Assembly (NCBI GenBank): GCA_021647765.1
Contig: JAKIUD010000043.1
Location: forward strand, 1 to 26,882
DNA length: 26,882 bases
Direction of reading: 5' to 3'
From: Desulfuromusa sp.
GTDB lineage: Bacteria; Desulfobacterota; Desulfuromonadia; Desulfuromonadales; Geopsychrobacteraceae
In this document: positions 14,780 to 22,443 of the stretch, piece by piece
How the letters are laid out: every line of letters begins with the position of its first letter
How positions within the stretch are numbered: the first letter of the stretch is position 1
The notes under the pieces: generated by a model
What the model saw: only the letters and a program-made list of their open reading frames with translations
What the model was told of the DNA's origin: nothing
The model's database searches: none
Translations under genes and position numbers: made by a program

Positions 14780-15655
14780 ATGCTTGGTGAAGTCATATTG
14801 GTTGGGGTGATGGTCGGTGCTGTCTATGCTCTGGTGACCGTAGGTTACAGTATGGTCTACGGAATTCTGAAATTGATGAACTTTGCTCACGGTGACGTTT
14901 ATATCTTTGGGACGCTGGTTTGCCTAACCCTATTAACTAAGTACAATCTTCATCCAGTACTAGCAATTTTGATCGCAGCGATTGTTGGTGGTGGGTTGGC
15001 TTCTTTAGTGGAGTTGCTGGTTTATCGGCGATTGCGGGCTGAACAACATCGATTAATTTCGATGATTACAGCATTAGGGGCGGCCTACGTTATTCAGAAT
15101 ATTACAGAATTGAACTGGGGCAACCAGGTCATGTTCTTTCCCTCGATTGTTAAGTCAAAATTTATCAATTTTTGGGGGCTACAGATCTCTGTTACCCACA
15201 TAATTACTCTGTTTGTGGCGGTTCTTTGTATTGCTGTGCTCATTTTGTTTATGCGCTATAGCCGCTATGGGAAAGCCATTGATTGCGTCTCTCAAGATAT
15301 GGATGCTGCGAGTTTGATGGGGATTCCTATTAATCGAATTGTTTCCTCCGTCTATTTTATGGGTGGGTTGCTTGGTGTTATTGGCGGCGTTCTCTATTCA
15401 AGTTCCTATAATGCTGTTTCATTGGGGATGGGTTTTCGCGGAACTCTCGTCGCTTTTACAGCCGCTGTCATCGGTGGTATCGGCAGTTTAGGGGGAGCTT
15501 TGCTGGGCGGAATGATCCTTGGTCTTTCTGAAAATTTAATAGGTGTCTATATCTCCAGTTCATATCGAGATCCGCTTATGTATTCACTTCTGATTATCAT
15601 GTTGTTAGTCAAGCCGACTGGGATTCTTGGCAGTAGCGACCAGGCGAAAGTTTAA
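14780..15655 (+). CDS. livH: Branched-chain-type amino-acid ABC transporter permease LivH
   Basis: Inner-membrane permease of 291 residues with about eight hydrophobic segments. The N-terminal signature GAVYALVTVGYSMVYGILKLMNFAHGD is the LivH hallmark, and FTAAVIGGIGSLGGALLGG near residues 230-250 is the cytoplasmic EAA-like loop contacting the ATPases. It pairs with LivM to import an amino acid delivered by the LivK-type binding protein. GAGGAGG stands 9 bases before the ATG. First of five genes in the order H, M, G, F, K; in E. coli the binding-protein gene precedes the permeases. Confidence 0.95.
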   Translation: MLGEVILVGVMVGAVYALVTVGYSMVYGILKLMNFAHGDVYIFGTLVCLTLLTKYNLHPVLAILIAAIVGGGLASLVELLVYRRLRAEQHRLISMITALGAAYVIQNITELNWGNQVMFFPSIVKSKFINFWGLQISVTHIITLFVAVLCIAVLILFMRYSRYGKAIDCVSQDMDAASLMGIPINRIVSSVYFMGGLLGVIGGVLYSSSYNAVSLGMGFRGTLVAFTAAVIGGIGSLGGALLGGMILGLSENLIGVYISSSYRDPLMYSLLIIMLLVKPTGILGSSDQAKV

Positions 15656-15718
15656 TCCTATTTCTTTCATGAAGTGGGATAGAGGCGTGGTTTTAGTTTC
15701 TGAAGGAGAAGTGCACCA

Positions 15719-16657
15719 ATGATGATGGGTTCTGGAAAAAGAAAATGGCTATTGTTGGGTGGGTTGACTATCTGCCTGTTGTTGGTGCCAATGTTGGTTA
15801 CCGATATCTATATCCTTAGTATTCTGAATATGATGATCATCTATTCGATTCTCTGTCTGGGGTTGAACCTGATTCTTGGGTTTACCGGTCTGTTATCCCT
15901 AGGTCATGCCGCTTTTTACGGAATCGGAGCCTATACAACCGCGATATTGATGACACGGTATAATTTTGGTTTTGGGTCAGCTTTTTTTGCTTCTGCTGTC
16001 TTGGCTCTTTTGGTTGGTATCATTATTGCGATACCAACACGAAAGGTTCGGGGGGATTATTTCTGCCTTATTACCCTGGCTTTTGGTGAAATTTTTCGAC
16101 TGGTGGCAACTGCTTGGATCGAGTTTACCCGTGGAGCTATGGGGATTGTCAGAATCCCGATGCCGAAGATTTTTGGCATACCAATAGCCACAGAAACAGA
16201 CTTCTATTATCTTGGACTTGGAATCCTTATATTTACCTACCTGACCATCAAGGCAATTACAGATACCCGATATGGACGCGCCTTTATTGCAATTCGGGAA
16301 GATGAACTTGCTGCGGATACGATGGGAATCAACACCGCCATATATAAAATTATGGCCTTCAGTATTGGCTGCCTTTTCGCCGGAATGGCTGGGAGTTTTC
16401 TGGCCGTATATCAAACGGTGGTGACACCCTCTAACTTCCGGTTAGAGGAGTCTTGCTTGATGATTATTATGGTCATTGTTGGTGGCATGGGAAGGAACCT
16501 TCTTGCGCCTTTAGCTGGTGTTGTTGTTATGACGGTTGCTACTGAGGTCTTCAGGAGTGTCGCCGACTATAGAATGTTAATTATTGGTCTCATCATGATT
16601 CTGGTTTTACTTCTTCGACCCCAGGGAATATTTGGTTCCTCTTCATTCAAAAGTTAA
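15719..16657 (+). CDS. livM: Branched-chain-type amino-acid ABC transporter permease LivM
   Basis: Second permease, 312 residues, strongly hydrophobic. SILCLGLNLILGFTGLLSLGHAAFYGIGAYTTA (residues ~40-75) and GMAGSFLAVYQ, followed by IIMVIVGGMGRNLLAPLAG, are typical of LivM. The start at 15719 has AAGGAG 10 bases upstream; two further ATG codons follow at once, so the precise start could be 3 bases later. It lies 63 bases after livH and 15 bases before livG. Confidence 0.94.
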   Translation: MMMGSGKRKWLLLGGLTICLLLVPMLVTDIYILSILNMMIIYSILCLGLNLILGFTGLLSLGHAAFYGIGAYTTAILMTRYNFGFGSAFFASAVLALLVGIIIAIPTRKVRGDYFCLITLAFGEIFRLVATAWIEFTRGAMGIVRIPMPKIFGIPIATETDFYYLGLGILIFTYLTIKAITDTRYGRAFIAIREDELAADTMGINTAIYKIMAFSIGCLFAGMAGSFLAVYQTVVTPSNFRLEESCLMIIMVIVGGMGRNLLAPLAGVVVMTVATEVFRSVADYRMLIIGLIMILVLLLRPQGIFGSSSFKS

Positions 16658-16672
16658 AGTGGGAGGCTGATA

Positions 16673-17440
16673 GTGCCAATCTTAGATACGAAAGATGTGA
16701 CAAAACAGTTCGGTGGTTTGGTTGCAGTTAATCAAGTCAGTATGACTGTTAATAAAAATGAAATTGTCGGGATCATTGGGCCGAATGGTGCGGGAAAGAC
16801 AAGTTTTATTAATGCACTGACTGGAATCTATAAGCCGAGTGGGGGGCAGATATTTTTTCAGGGAAAAGATATTACCGGCTTTCCTGCTTACAAGATTGCC
16901 AAACAGGGGATTGCCCGAACTTTTCAGAATCTGAGGGTTTTTTCCAATATCAGTGTATTGGAAAATGTTCTGATCGGAGCTCACTGTCGAATTGACAATC
17001 CATTTCATCATATATTTTTACGTCCATTGAGATCAAAGAAAATTGAGCGGCAGGCTTATGCAAAAGTTATTGCTTTACTGAAGAATGTTGGGCTTGAAGA
17101 GAAAAAAGAATCTCTGGCAAAAAACTTATCCTATGGCGAGCAGCGGACACTGGAAATTTGTCGAGCACTGGCCTCTGACCCAGAGCTACTCATTCTGGAT
17201 GAACCATGCGCCGGAATGAATTCGGCTGAAATGGACACTCTCGCTGATTTCGTAAAAAAATTGCGGGATGAAGGGCAAACGATCGTCGTTATTGAGCACA
17301 ACATGTGCTTCATAATGGCGGTAAGTGATCGAATCATTGTGATGACTGAAGGAGCTAAATTTCGTGAAGGGACTCCTGCGGAGATCCGGAACGATTTAGA
17401 AGTGCAGAAGGTTTATCTCGGCGAACAGGAGGTAGAGTGA
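16673..17440 (+). CDS. livG: Branched-chain-type ABC transporter ATPase LivG
   Basis: Cytoplasmic ATPase of 255 residues. Walker A GPNGAGKTSF, signature LSYGEQRTLEICRAL, Walker B LLILDEPCAGM and the switch His in VIEHNM are all intact. The longer middle region and the GITRTFQN-like GIARTFQNLRVF are typical of LivG rather than LivF. It begins with GTG, preceded by GGGAGG 6 bases upstream. Its stop TGA overlaps the ATG of livF by one base. Confidence 0.95.
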   Translation: MPILDTKDVTKQFGGLVAVNQVSMTVNKNEIVGIIGPNGAGKTSFINALTGIYKPSGGQIFFQGKDITGFPAYKIAKQGIARTFQNLRVFSNISVLENVLIGAHCRIDNPFHHIFLRPLRSKKIERQAYAKVIALLKNVGLEEKKESLAKNLSYGEQRTLEICRALASDPELLILDEPCAGMNSAEMDTLADFVKKLRDEGQTIVVIEHNMCFIMAVSDRIIVMTEGAKFREGTPAEIRNDLEVQKVYLGEQEVE

Positions 17441-18150
17441 TGTTGGTAGTCGATGATATTCATGCTCAGTACGGAAGAATCAAAGCCCTCCATGGAGTTT
17501 CTTTAAATATTAAGGAGGGCGAGATAGTCGCCTTACTCGGGGCAAACGGGGCAGGAAAGAGTACTTTTTTGAAGGTCATATCAGGGATGCTAAAACCGAC
17601 CAGTGGCAGTGTAACCTTCATGGGAAGACCATTAAATGGGGTTCGTCCTGATCAGGTGGTTATTGCTGGCATGTCTCATGTCCCCGAAGGACGGCGGGTG
17701 TTCCCGATGGCAACAGTTATGACAAATCTGGAAATGGGCGCTTTTACTCGCAAGGACAAAGAAGGGATAAAAAAAGATATCGCTCGCTACTTTGAAATTT
17801 TTCCAATCCTAGGTCAACGGCGCAACCAAAAAGCTGGAACGCTCAGCGGTGGAGAGCAGCAGATGCTGGCCATTGCGCGGGGATTAATGTCACGTCCATC
17901 GCTACTCTTGCTTGATGAACCCGCAATGGGTTTAGCTCCAATCCTAGTCCAGGAAATTTATAATATCATTAAAGAGTTGAATGCTGCGGGGACGTCCATA
18001 TTGCTGGTTGAGCAGAATGTACATAAGACCCTCCAAATTGCAGATCGAGCCTATGTGCTGGAGTGTGGAGTTGTTGCAATAAGTGGTCTGTCTGAGGAGT
18101 TACAGAAATCTGCTGAAGTGATCAAGTGCTACCTCGGTGAAGCAGTGTAA
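17440..18150 (+). CDS. livF: Branched-chain-type ABC transporter ATPase LivF
   Basis: Second ATPase, 236 residues. Walker A GANGAGKST, the LivF-type SHVPEGRRVFP segment, signature LSGGEQQMLAIARGL, Walker B LLLLDEPAMGLAP and the switch His replaced by Gln in LLVEQNV, as is normal for LivF. The ATG at 17440 shares a base with the livG stop (TGATG) and follows an AGGAGG site, so translation is coupled; a GTG at 17437 is possible but less likely. Confidence 0.94.
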   Translation: MLVVDDIHAQYGRIKALHGVSLNIKEGEIVALLGANGAGKSTFLKVISGMLKPTSGSVTFMGRPLNGVRPDQVVIAGMSHVPEGRRVFPMATVMTNLEMGAFTRKDKEGIKKDIARYFEIFPILGQRRNQKAGTLSGGEQQMLAIARGLMSRPSLLLLDEPAMGLAPILVQEIYNIIKELNAAGTSILLVEQNVHKTLQIADRAYVLECGVVAISGLSEELQKSAEVIKCYLGEAV

Positions 18151-18214
18151 TGGTTCTTTTATAGATAAGGTAGGTTAGAAAATACTTTTCGGTAGGAAGA
18201 TTTAACAATGAAAT

Positions 18215-18241
18215 TTCCCGGTAAAATAAGTTTATCGGGAA
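18215..18241. repeat. Intercistronic hairpin before livK
   Basis: TTCCCGGTAAA (18215-18225) and TTTATCGGGAA (18231-18241) pair over 11 bases with one G-T pair and a 5-base loop. No T run follows, so it is unlikely to be a full terminator. A hairpin here would protect the 5' end of a livK message and allow the binding protein to be made in excess. Confidence 0.55.
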
Positions 18242-18295
18242 GTCAAAGAGGTGATAGTGCCCCGTTCATTGATTTGTAATAAAAGGAGATCTGCG

Positions 18296-19456
18296 ATGCG
18301 GAAGTTTGTGGGAATGTGTGCGACATTGACCTGTTGTTTATTTTTATTCACCTCAATCAGTTTTGCCGGTGATGGTGTTGATCACAAAGCCAAGGTTATT
18401 AAGCTGGCAGGGTTTGATGCAGTCACCGGAAAATATGGCAATTATGGTGCTAGTGACAAGGTTGGCCAAGAAATCGCTATAGCACAAATCAACGCTATGG
18501 GTGGTATTCAAGCCGGGCCGCTGAAAGGTTACAAACTTGAGCTCAGTTTTTTTGATGACCGAGGTGATGCGCGTGAAGCAGCTAATGTCGGCAAGAAAAT
18601 CTCAGCTGGAGATTATCTAGCTGTCATGGGACCGACTATGAGTTCTTCTGCGCTGGCTGCAACCCCGATATTCAATCGCTATCGCATTGCCGACATTATT
18701 ACCTATGCCAATGCTAGTTCGATTACCTCTCAAGGATTTGACAATATCGCCAGACTGCCATTTACCACAAAAGCTATCGCTGATGCGATCGCCAAGTGTA
18801 TCGGCAATGAGATGGGCATGAAGACCGCTGCGGTCATTTCCGAAAACCAGGACTATGGTCAACAGCTATATGAGGGTCTGCTCGAGGTAGAAAGCAAGTA
18901 CGGTGTGAAAACTGTTTCGCAGGATGTTATCACTGCTGGGCAGGATGTTGATTTCAAGTCTGTTTTAACCCGCGCCAAGAGTGCTAATCCGGATGTTCTA
19001 GTCCTGTTTGTCACCTACAACGAAGGTGGCCTGATTGTCCGTCAAACCCGTGAAATGGGTTGGGAGATTCCGATTGTTACGGTTGATGCGATGACCGATC
19101 CCAAATTCTTTGAACTGGCCGGTGATGTTCGCAATATCAATCTGGTGATCAGTGGAGACATTGATCAGAGCACGCCACAAGCGCGGTATCTAAATACCGA
19201 GTATGAAAAACGCACCGGTGAAAAAATTGCACCAACCGCTGCTGTCTTTGGCTATGACGCTGTTCAGGTAGCCAGGAAGATTATTGAAAATGGTGCAACC
19301 TCACGAGAAGAATTCATCAAAGGGATTCGGGGAGTGAAAGTCAAAGGAGGGATCTTCAGCTCTCTGTACACCTTCGACAAACATGGTGATGCCGAAATCT
19401 TCAACTTTGTAACAATCACTGCTGAAGATTATAAAAAGACTTTGAATATCAAGTAA
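18296..19456 (+). CDS. livK: Branched-chain-type amino-acid ABC transporter substrate-binding protein
   Basis: Periplasmic binding protein of 386 residues. An N-terminal signal peptide (charged MRKF, hydrophobic core CATLTCCLFLFTSISFA, probable cleavage before GDGVD) shows Sec export. The mature part has the LivK/Peripla_BP_6 layout: IKLAGFDAVTGKYGNYGASDKVG, QINAMGGIQAG, FFDDRGDAREA, and VMGPTMSSSALAATPIF, the ligand-contact loop. ATG at 18296 is chosen for its AAGGAG site 7 bases upstream; an earlier in-frame GTG would lengthen the signal. The ligand need not be leucine: the neighbours suggest a cyclic, basic or otherwise modified amino acid. A strong hairpin follows the gene. Confidence 0.93.
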   Translation: MRKFVGMCATLTCCLFLFTSISFAGDGVDHKAKVIKLAGFDAVTGKYGNYGASDKVGQEIAIAQINAMGGIQAGPLKGYKLELSFFDDRGDAREAANVGKKISAGDYLAVMGPTMSSSALAATPIFNRYRIADIITYANASSITSQGFDNIARLPFTTKAIADAIAKCIGNEMGMKTAAVISENQDYGQQLYEGLLEVESKYGVKTVSQDVITAGQDVDFKSVLTRAKSANPDVLVLFVTYNEGGLIVRQTREMGWEIPIVTVDAMTDPKFFELAGDVRNINLVISGDIDQSTPQARYLNTEYEKRTGEKIAPTAAVFGYDAVQVARKIIENGATSREEFIKGIRGVKVKGGIFSSLYTFDKHGDAEIFNFVTITAEDYKKTLNIK

Positions 19457-19467
19457 CCGTCTCAACT

Positions 19468-19506
19468 GTCGGTACAGCCTTACTAATAAGCTAAGGTTGT
19501 ACCGAC
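19468..19506 (+). terminator. Strong terminator-like hairpin after livK
   Basis: GTCGGTACAGCCTTA (19468-19482) pairs with TAAGGTTGTACCGAC (19492-19506) over 15 positions with one G-T pair and a 9-base loop, followed by CTTTAAC. It most likely ends or reduces liv transcription. The short T run makes complete termination uncertain. Confidence 0.65.
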
Positions 19507-19550
19507 CTTTAACATCCGGCTAAATTCTAATCAAGGGGGTTGTGGCAAAT

Positions 19551-20282
19551 ATGATTTACCGAGCAAAAAAAATGCAGTATAGCGCAGGGCAATCAATCGG
19601 GATTCTGCTGTTGGATGCAATGCTCCCCCTTGCCCCGGGGGATGTGGCAAACGCAACGTCTTACCCCTTTCCAGTCATCTACAAAACTGTCAAAGCAGCA
19701 TCCTCACACCGCCTGATTTTTGAGCGAGACCCTGAACTAGCACAACCTTTTATTGCTGCCGGTCTAGAACTTATTCAGCAAGGAGCTCGGGCAATCACAA
19801 GTGATTGTGGCTTTATGGCGCTGGTCCAGGAACAGTTGGCCGAGGCTTTGCCGGTACCGGTTATGCTGTCCAGTTTGTTGCAGGTACCGTTCATTCACCG
19901 GATGTTGCGCAAACGGGAAAAGGTTGGGATTTTGACCGCTCAAGGACAGAACCTGACGGAAAGACATTTTCAGGCTGCCGGAATTGATGAGTCGACGGTC
20001 GTGGTTTTGGGTATGGAGGAGACGGAGAACTTTTATGGTGCATTTATAACCGAAACCGGAGTTCTTAATACCGATATTGCTAGAGAAGAAATCGTGGGTC
20101 AGGCGAAAAAACTAGTTGCAAGTGATCCTTCTATCAAGGCGATCCTGCTCGAATGCTCCAATATGCCTCCCTATGCATATGCGGTACAAGAGGCAGTTGG
20201 GTTGCCAGTTTTTGATTTTAACACGATGATTAACCATGTCTTCTCTGCTTTGGAACAACGTCCTTATCAGGGATATGTTTAA
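19551..20282 (+). CDS. Aspartate/glutamate-racemase-family protein
   Basis: About 243 residues, cytosolic, in the Asp/Glu/hydantoin racemase superfamily, which shifts protons at an amino-acid alpha carbon using two cysteines and no cofactor. Both positions are visible: SDCGFMA after GARAIT (first half) and LLECSNMPPYA (second half), with the repeated-fold segment VGILTAQGQNLT between them. It also shares the IGILLLDAMLPLAPGDVANATSYPFPV opening of an uncharacterised subgroup found beside amino-acid transporters. Start is uncertain: GTG at 19542 lies only 2 bases after the GGGGG site, ATG at 19551 lies 11 bases after it. The context suggests racemisation of an imported amino acid, but a decarboxylase or isomerase role is possible. 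Confidence 0.78.
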   Translation: MIYRAKKMQYSAGQSIGILLLDAMLPLAPGDVANATSYPFPVIYKTVKAASSHRLIFERDPELAQPFIAAGLELIQQGARAITSDCGFMALVQEQLAEALPVPVMLSSLLQVPFIHRMLRKREKVGILTAQGQNLTERHFQAAGIDESTVVVLGMEETENFYGAFITETGVLNTDIAREEIVGQAKKLVASDPSIKAILLECSNMPPYAYAVQEAVGLPVFDFNTMINHVFSALEQRPYQGYV

Positions 20283-20322
20283 ATCTCCCAGAGTAAGAAC
20301 AACCTTCATCGCCAAAGAGAGG

Positions 20323-20353
20323 GCTGTAACTTCATTTTTGTAAGTTTTACAGC
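20323..20353 (+). terminator. Terminator-like hairpin after racemase gene
   Basis: GCTGTAA (20323-20329) and TTACAGC (20347-20353) form the core stem. Flanking partial pairing (GAG with CTC, ACTT with AAGT) lengthens it, and CTTGCCTTTT follows. It lies between the racemase and the next gene. Confidence 0.5.
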
Positions 20354-20398
20354 ACTCTTGCCTTTTCGAGAAAACAGTAGAACAAAAGAGAGAGTTTG

Positions 20399-21361
20399 AT
20401 GCTTTATCTGAGTAAAGAAAATATCCGTCAGGCGGTTTCTAAAAAGGAACTTCTTGATGAGGTAGAACAAGCATTGTGCCTCCAGGAGGTCGGTAGGTTT
20501 ACTATGCCCCAGCGCATGCACTTGGATAGTGGGGAGAATACTCTGCTTCTTATGCCTTGCTTGACGGAGAGGTTTTACGGCACCAAACTGGTAACAGTCT
20601 TTCCGGGCAACATAAATCAAAACCTTCCCACGGTCGCTGCGGTCATGCTACTCAATAGCGCTGACACAGGTGAAACTTTGGCCATTCTTGACGGCCAAGA
20701 GCTGACGGCGCTCAGAACCGGCGCCATGGGCGGTGTAGGAATCCGGCACACTTGTCCGCCGGATACTGAGCGGCTCGGGATCGTCGGAACGGGTGTTCAG
20801 GGTTTGAATCAGGCGCTCTTTGCAGCTTCTGTCCGCCCGCTCAAGGAAATTCAGCTGTTGAGTCGAAATACAAAAAATGTGGCGACATTGGTCGAGAAAC
20901 TCGCTGTTGAACTTCCTGAGATCCGGATCCGTGCAGCGGCATCGATTGAATCTCTGCTGGAATCCTCCCAGGTGATTATCACCGCCACTAATTCCTCAGT
21001 TCCCGTTCTCCCGAATAACGAGGAACTTCTCAATGGGCGGCATTTCATCGGCATTGGTTCATACAAGCCGATCATGCGGGAACTTCCAGAAACCCTTTTC
21101 CATTTAGCGAAGCACATTTTCGTTGATACCGAGTATGCCATTGAAGAGTCAGGAGATCTTGCCCTGCCCCTCTCAGAGGGCTGGATTAGCCGAGAACAGG
21201 TTAGCCCTCTTGGGAAACTCTTGATGGGTCAGCAGAACGATCCCGGGTTTCCAGGTGAGACCACCATCTTCAAATCGGTCGGAATGGCTCTACTGGATGT
21301 CTGCGTCGCTGAATTGATTTACAAGAATTCCATAGAACAGGGACTGGGAAAACAACTGTAA
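20399..21361 (+). CDS. Ornithine cyclodeaminase / mu-crystallin family protein (ketimine reductase-like)
   Basis: NAD(P)-dependent cytosolic enzyme of 320 residues. Family marks are the N-terminal YLSKENIRQAVSKKELLDEVEQAL, the LMPCL and YGTKLVTVFPGN substrate segments with the conserved Lys, ALRTGAMGGVGIRH, and the Rossmann motif LGIVGTGVQGLNQALF. Members either cyclise ornithine or lysine to proline or pipecolate with loss of ammonia, or reduce cyclic imines such as pyrroline- or piperideine-2-carboxylate, or act as amino-acid dehydrogenases. ATG at 20399 has an AGAGAG site upstream; the adjoining TTG is less likely. With a proline-racemase relative and a DapB-like reductase next to it, cyclic imine handling fits well. 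The exact reaction is open. Confidence 0.85.
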   Translation: MLYLSKENIRQAVSKKELLDEVEQALCLQEVGRFTMPQRMHLDSGENTLLLMPCLTERFYGTKLVTVFPGNINQNLPTVAAVMLLNSADTGETLAILDGQELTALRTGAMGGVGIRHTCPPDTERLGIVGTGVQGLNQALFAASVRPLKEIQLLSRNTKNVATLVEKLAVELPEIRIRAAASIESLLESSQVIITATNSSVPVLPNNEELLNGRHFIGIGSYKPIMRELPETLFHLAKHIFVDTEYAIEESGDLALPLSEGWISREQVSPLGKLLMGQQNDPGFPGETTIFKSVGMALLDVCVAELIYKNSIEQGLGKQL

Positions 21362-21469
21362 AGGGTGGGATTCTGGTGAACGGAAGATATGATTTCTACA
21401 AAAACATTATTCTCAATCAAAGGATCACTCTGATGACAATTAATAATCCAAGGGCAAGGGAGCTGGATC

Positions 21470-22270
21470 ATGGCTATTAGCGTATGTTTGGCAGGGGCTA
21501 CCGGGTGGGCAGGATCTGCTCTGGCAAAAGGAATATATGCAGCTCCAGACCTGAATTTAGTCAGTGCGGTGTCAAGATCTCATGCTGGAAAATCGCTAGG
21601 TTCTGTTATTGACCAGACCGGGAGCACTCCACTTCTTTCCTCAACAGCAGCTGAAGCTTTACGTGCCAGCCCAGATGTTTTCATTGAGTATACTAAGCCT
21701 GATATTGCCAAGAGTAATAGTCTGCAGGCATTTCAGAGTAGCTGTCACGTATTAGTTGGCACCTCTGGACTGAATGAAGATGACTATAGGGAAATAGATG
21801 CGGTCGCGCAATCAGTGGGGAGGGGAGTTCTGGCTTGTGGAAACTTTTCTCTGACCGCAGTTCTTTTTGAGAAATTTGCAGAAATGGCTGCCAAGCATAT
21901 ACCCCATTGGGAGATTATTGATTACGCCAGTTCCTCCAAAAAAGATTCTCCGAGTGGGACGGCAAGAGAGTTGGCATATAACCTCTCCAGAGTTAGAGAA
22001 TCTCAGCTTGATGTCCCTCATGATCAAAGCCAGGGACCCGAGGGAATCCGTGGGGCTCGCCTCAATGGAACCCAAGTTCATGCAGTTCGCCTTCCGGGTT
22101 ACGTACTTTCTCTAGATGCGATTTTTGGGATGCCAGACCAGAAGCTAATTATAAGACATGAGGCTGGAATGAGTGCTCAGCCCTATGTAGATGGAGCACT
22201 GATAGGAATAAGAAAAGTTATAAGCCTAGTCGGTTTGCATCGTGGCCTGGCCTCAGTGATGAACCTTTAA
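21470..22270 (+). CDS. DapB-like reductase with altered catalytic motif
   Basis: 266 residues with the dihydrodipicolinate-reductase fold: Rossmann segment VCLAGATGWAG (residues 5-15), a VGTSGL turn (96-101), the central CGNFSLTAVLFEKFAEMAAKH, and DSPSGTA (159-165) of the substrate loop. The catalytic HHRHK of DapB is missing; the aligned stretch reads ASSSK, with K157 at the place of the catalytic Lys and no His pair. Lysine-biosynthesis activity is therefore doubtful. The enzyme probably reduces or oxidises another imine or amino acid; 2,4-diaminopentanoate dehydrogenase is a known DapB relative with such a change of role, although it is longer. Start has AGGGAG upstream. The 108 bases before it hold nothing else I can identify. 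Confidence 0.82.
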   Translation: MAISVCLAGATGWAGSALAKGIYAAPDLNLVSAVSRSHAGKSLGSVIDQTGSTPLLSSTAAEALRASPDVFIEYTKPDIAKSNSLQAFQSSCHVLVGTSGLNEDDYREIDAVAQSVGRGVLACGNFSLTAVLFEKFAEMAAKHIPHWEIIDYASSSKKDSPSGTARELAYNLSRVRESQLDVPHDQSQGPEGIRGARLNGTQVHAVRLPGYVLSLDAIFGMPDQKLIIRHEAGMSAQPYVDGALIGIRKVISLVGLHRGLASVMNL

Positions 22271-22327
22271 TGTGGTCAACTGGTCTTATTAAATACCTTC
22301 CCCCCAGTAACCGTGTATTTGTTTGTC

Positions 22328-22396
22328 GGTGCAAATATCGTCAAATTGTTCAAATTCCGACATGCTTATTCTATTTATCACTGCCTTATTTGCACC
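22328..22396. promoter_or_regulatory. Distant 10-bp inverted repeat upstream of proline-racemase-like gene
   Basis: GGTGCAAATA (22328-22337) is an exact reverse complement of TATTTGCACC (22387-22396), separated by 49 bases. It may be two operator half-sites for a looping or dimeric regulator, or the base of a leader RNA stem. The function is unknown. Confidence 0.35.
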
Positions 22397-22443
22397 ACTG
22401 ATAGCTACCACCTGCCCCCACTTATCAACAAGCTGAGGACTTA

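Noticed and set aside
18251..18295. Upstream GTG start for the binding protein
   Set aside because: It would add 15 residues before a normal signal peptide and ignores the AAGGAG site placed for the ATG at 18296.
19551..21361. Racemase plus cyclodeaminase as EutA/EutC of hydroxyectoine breakdown
   Set aside because: No ectoine hydrolase, deacetylase or EutB-like dehydratase is present, and the racemase opening belongs to a different subgroup as far as I can judge.
21470..22270. True dapB of lysine biosynthesis
   Set aside because: The catalytic HHRH motif is absent and the gene sits in a catabolic cluster, so only DapB-like is stated.
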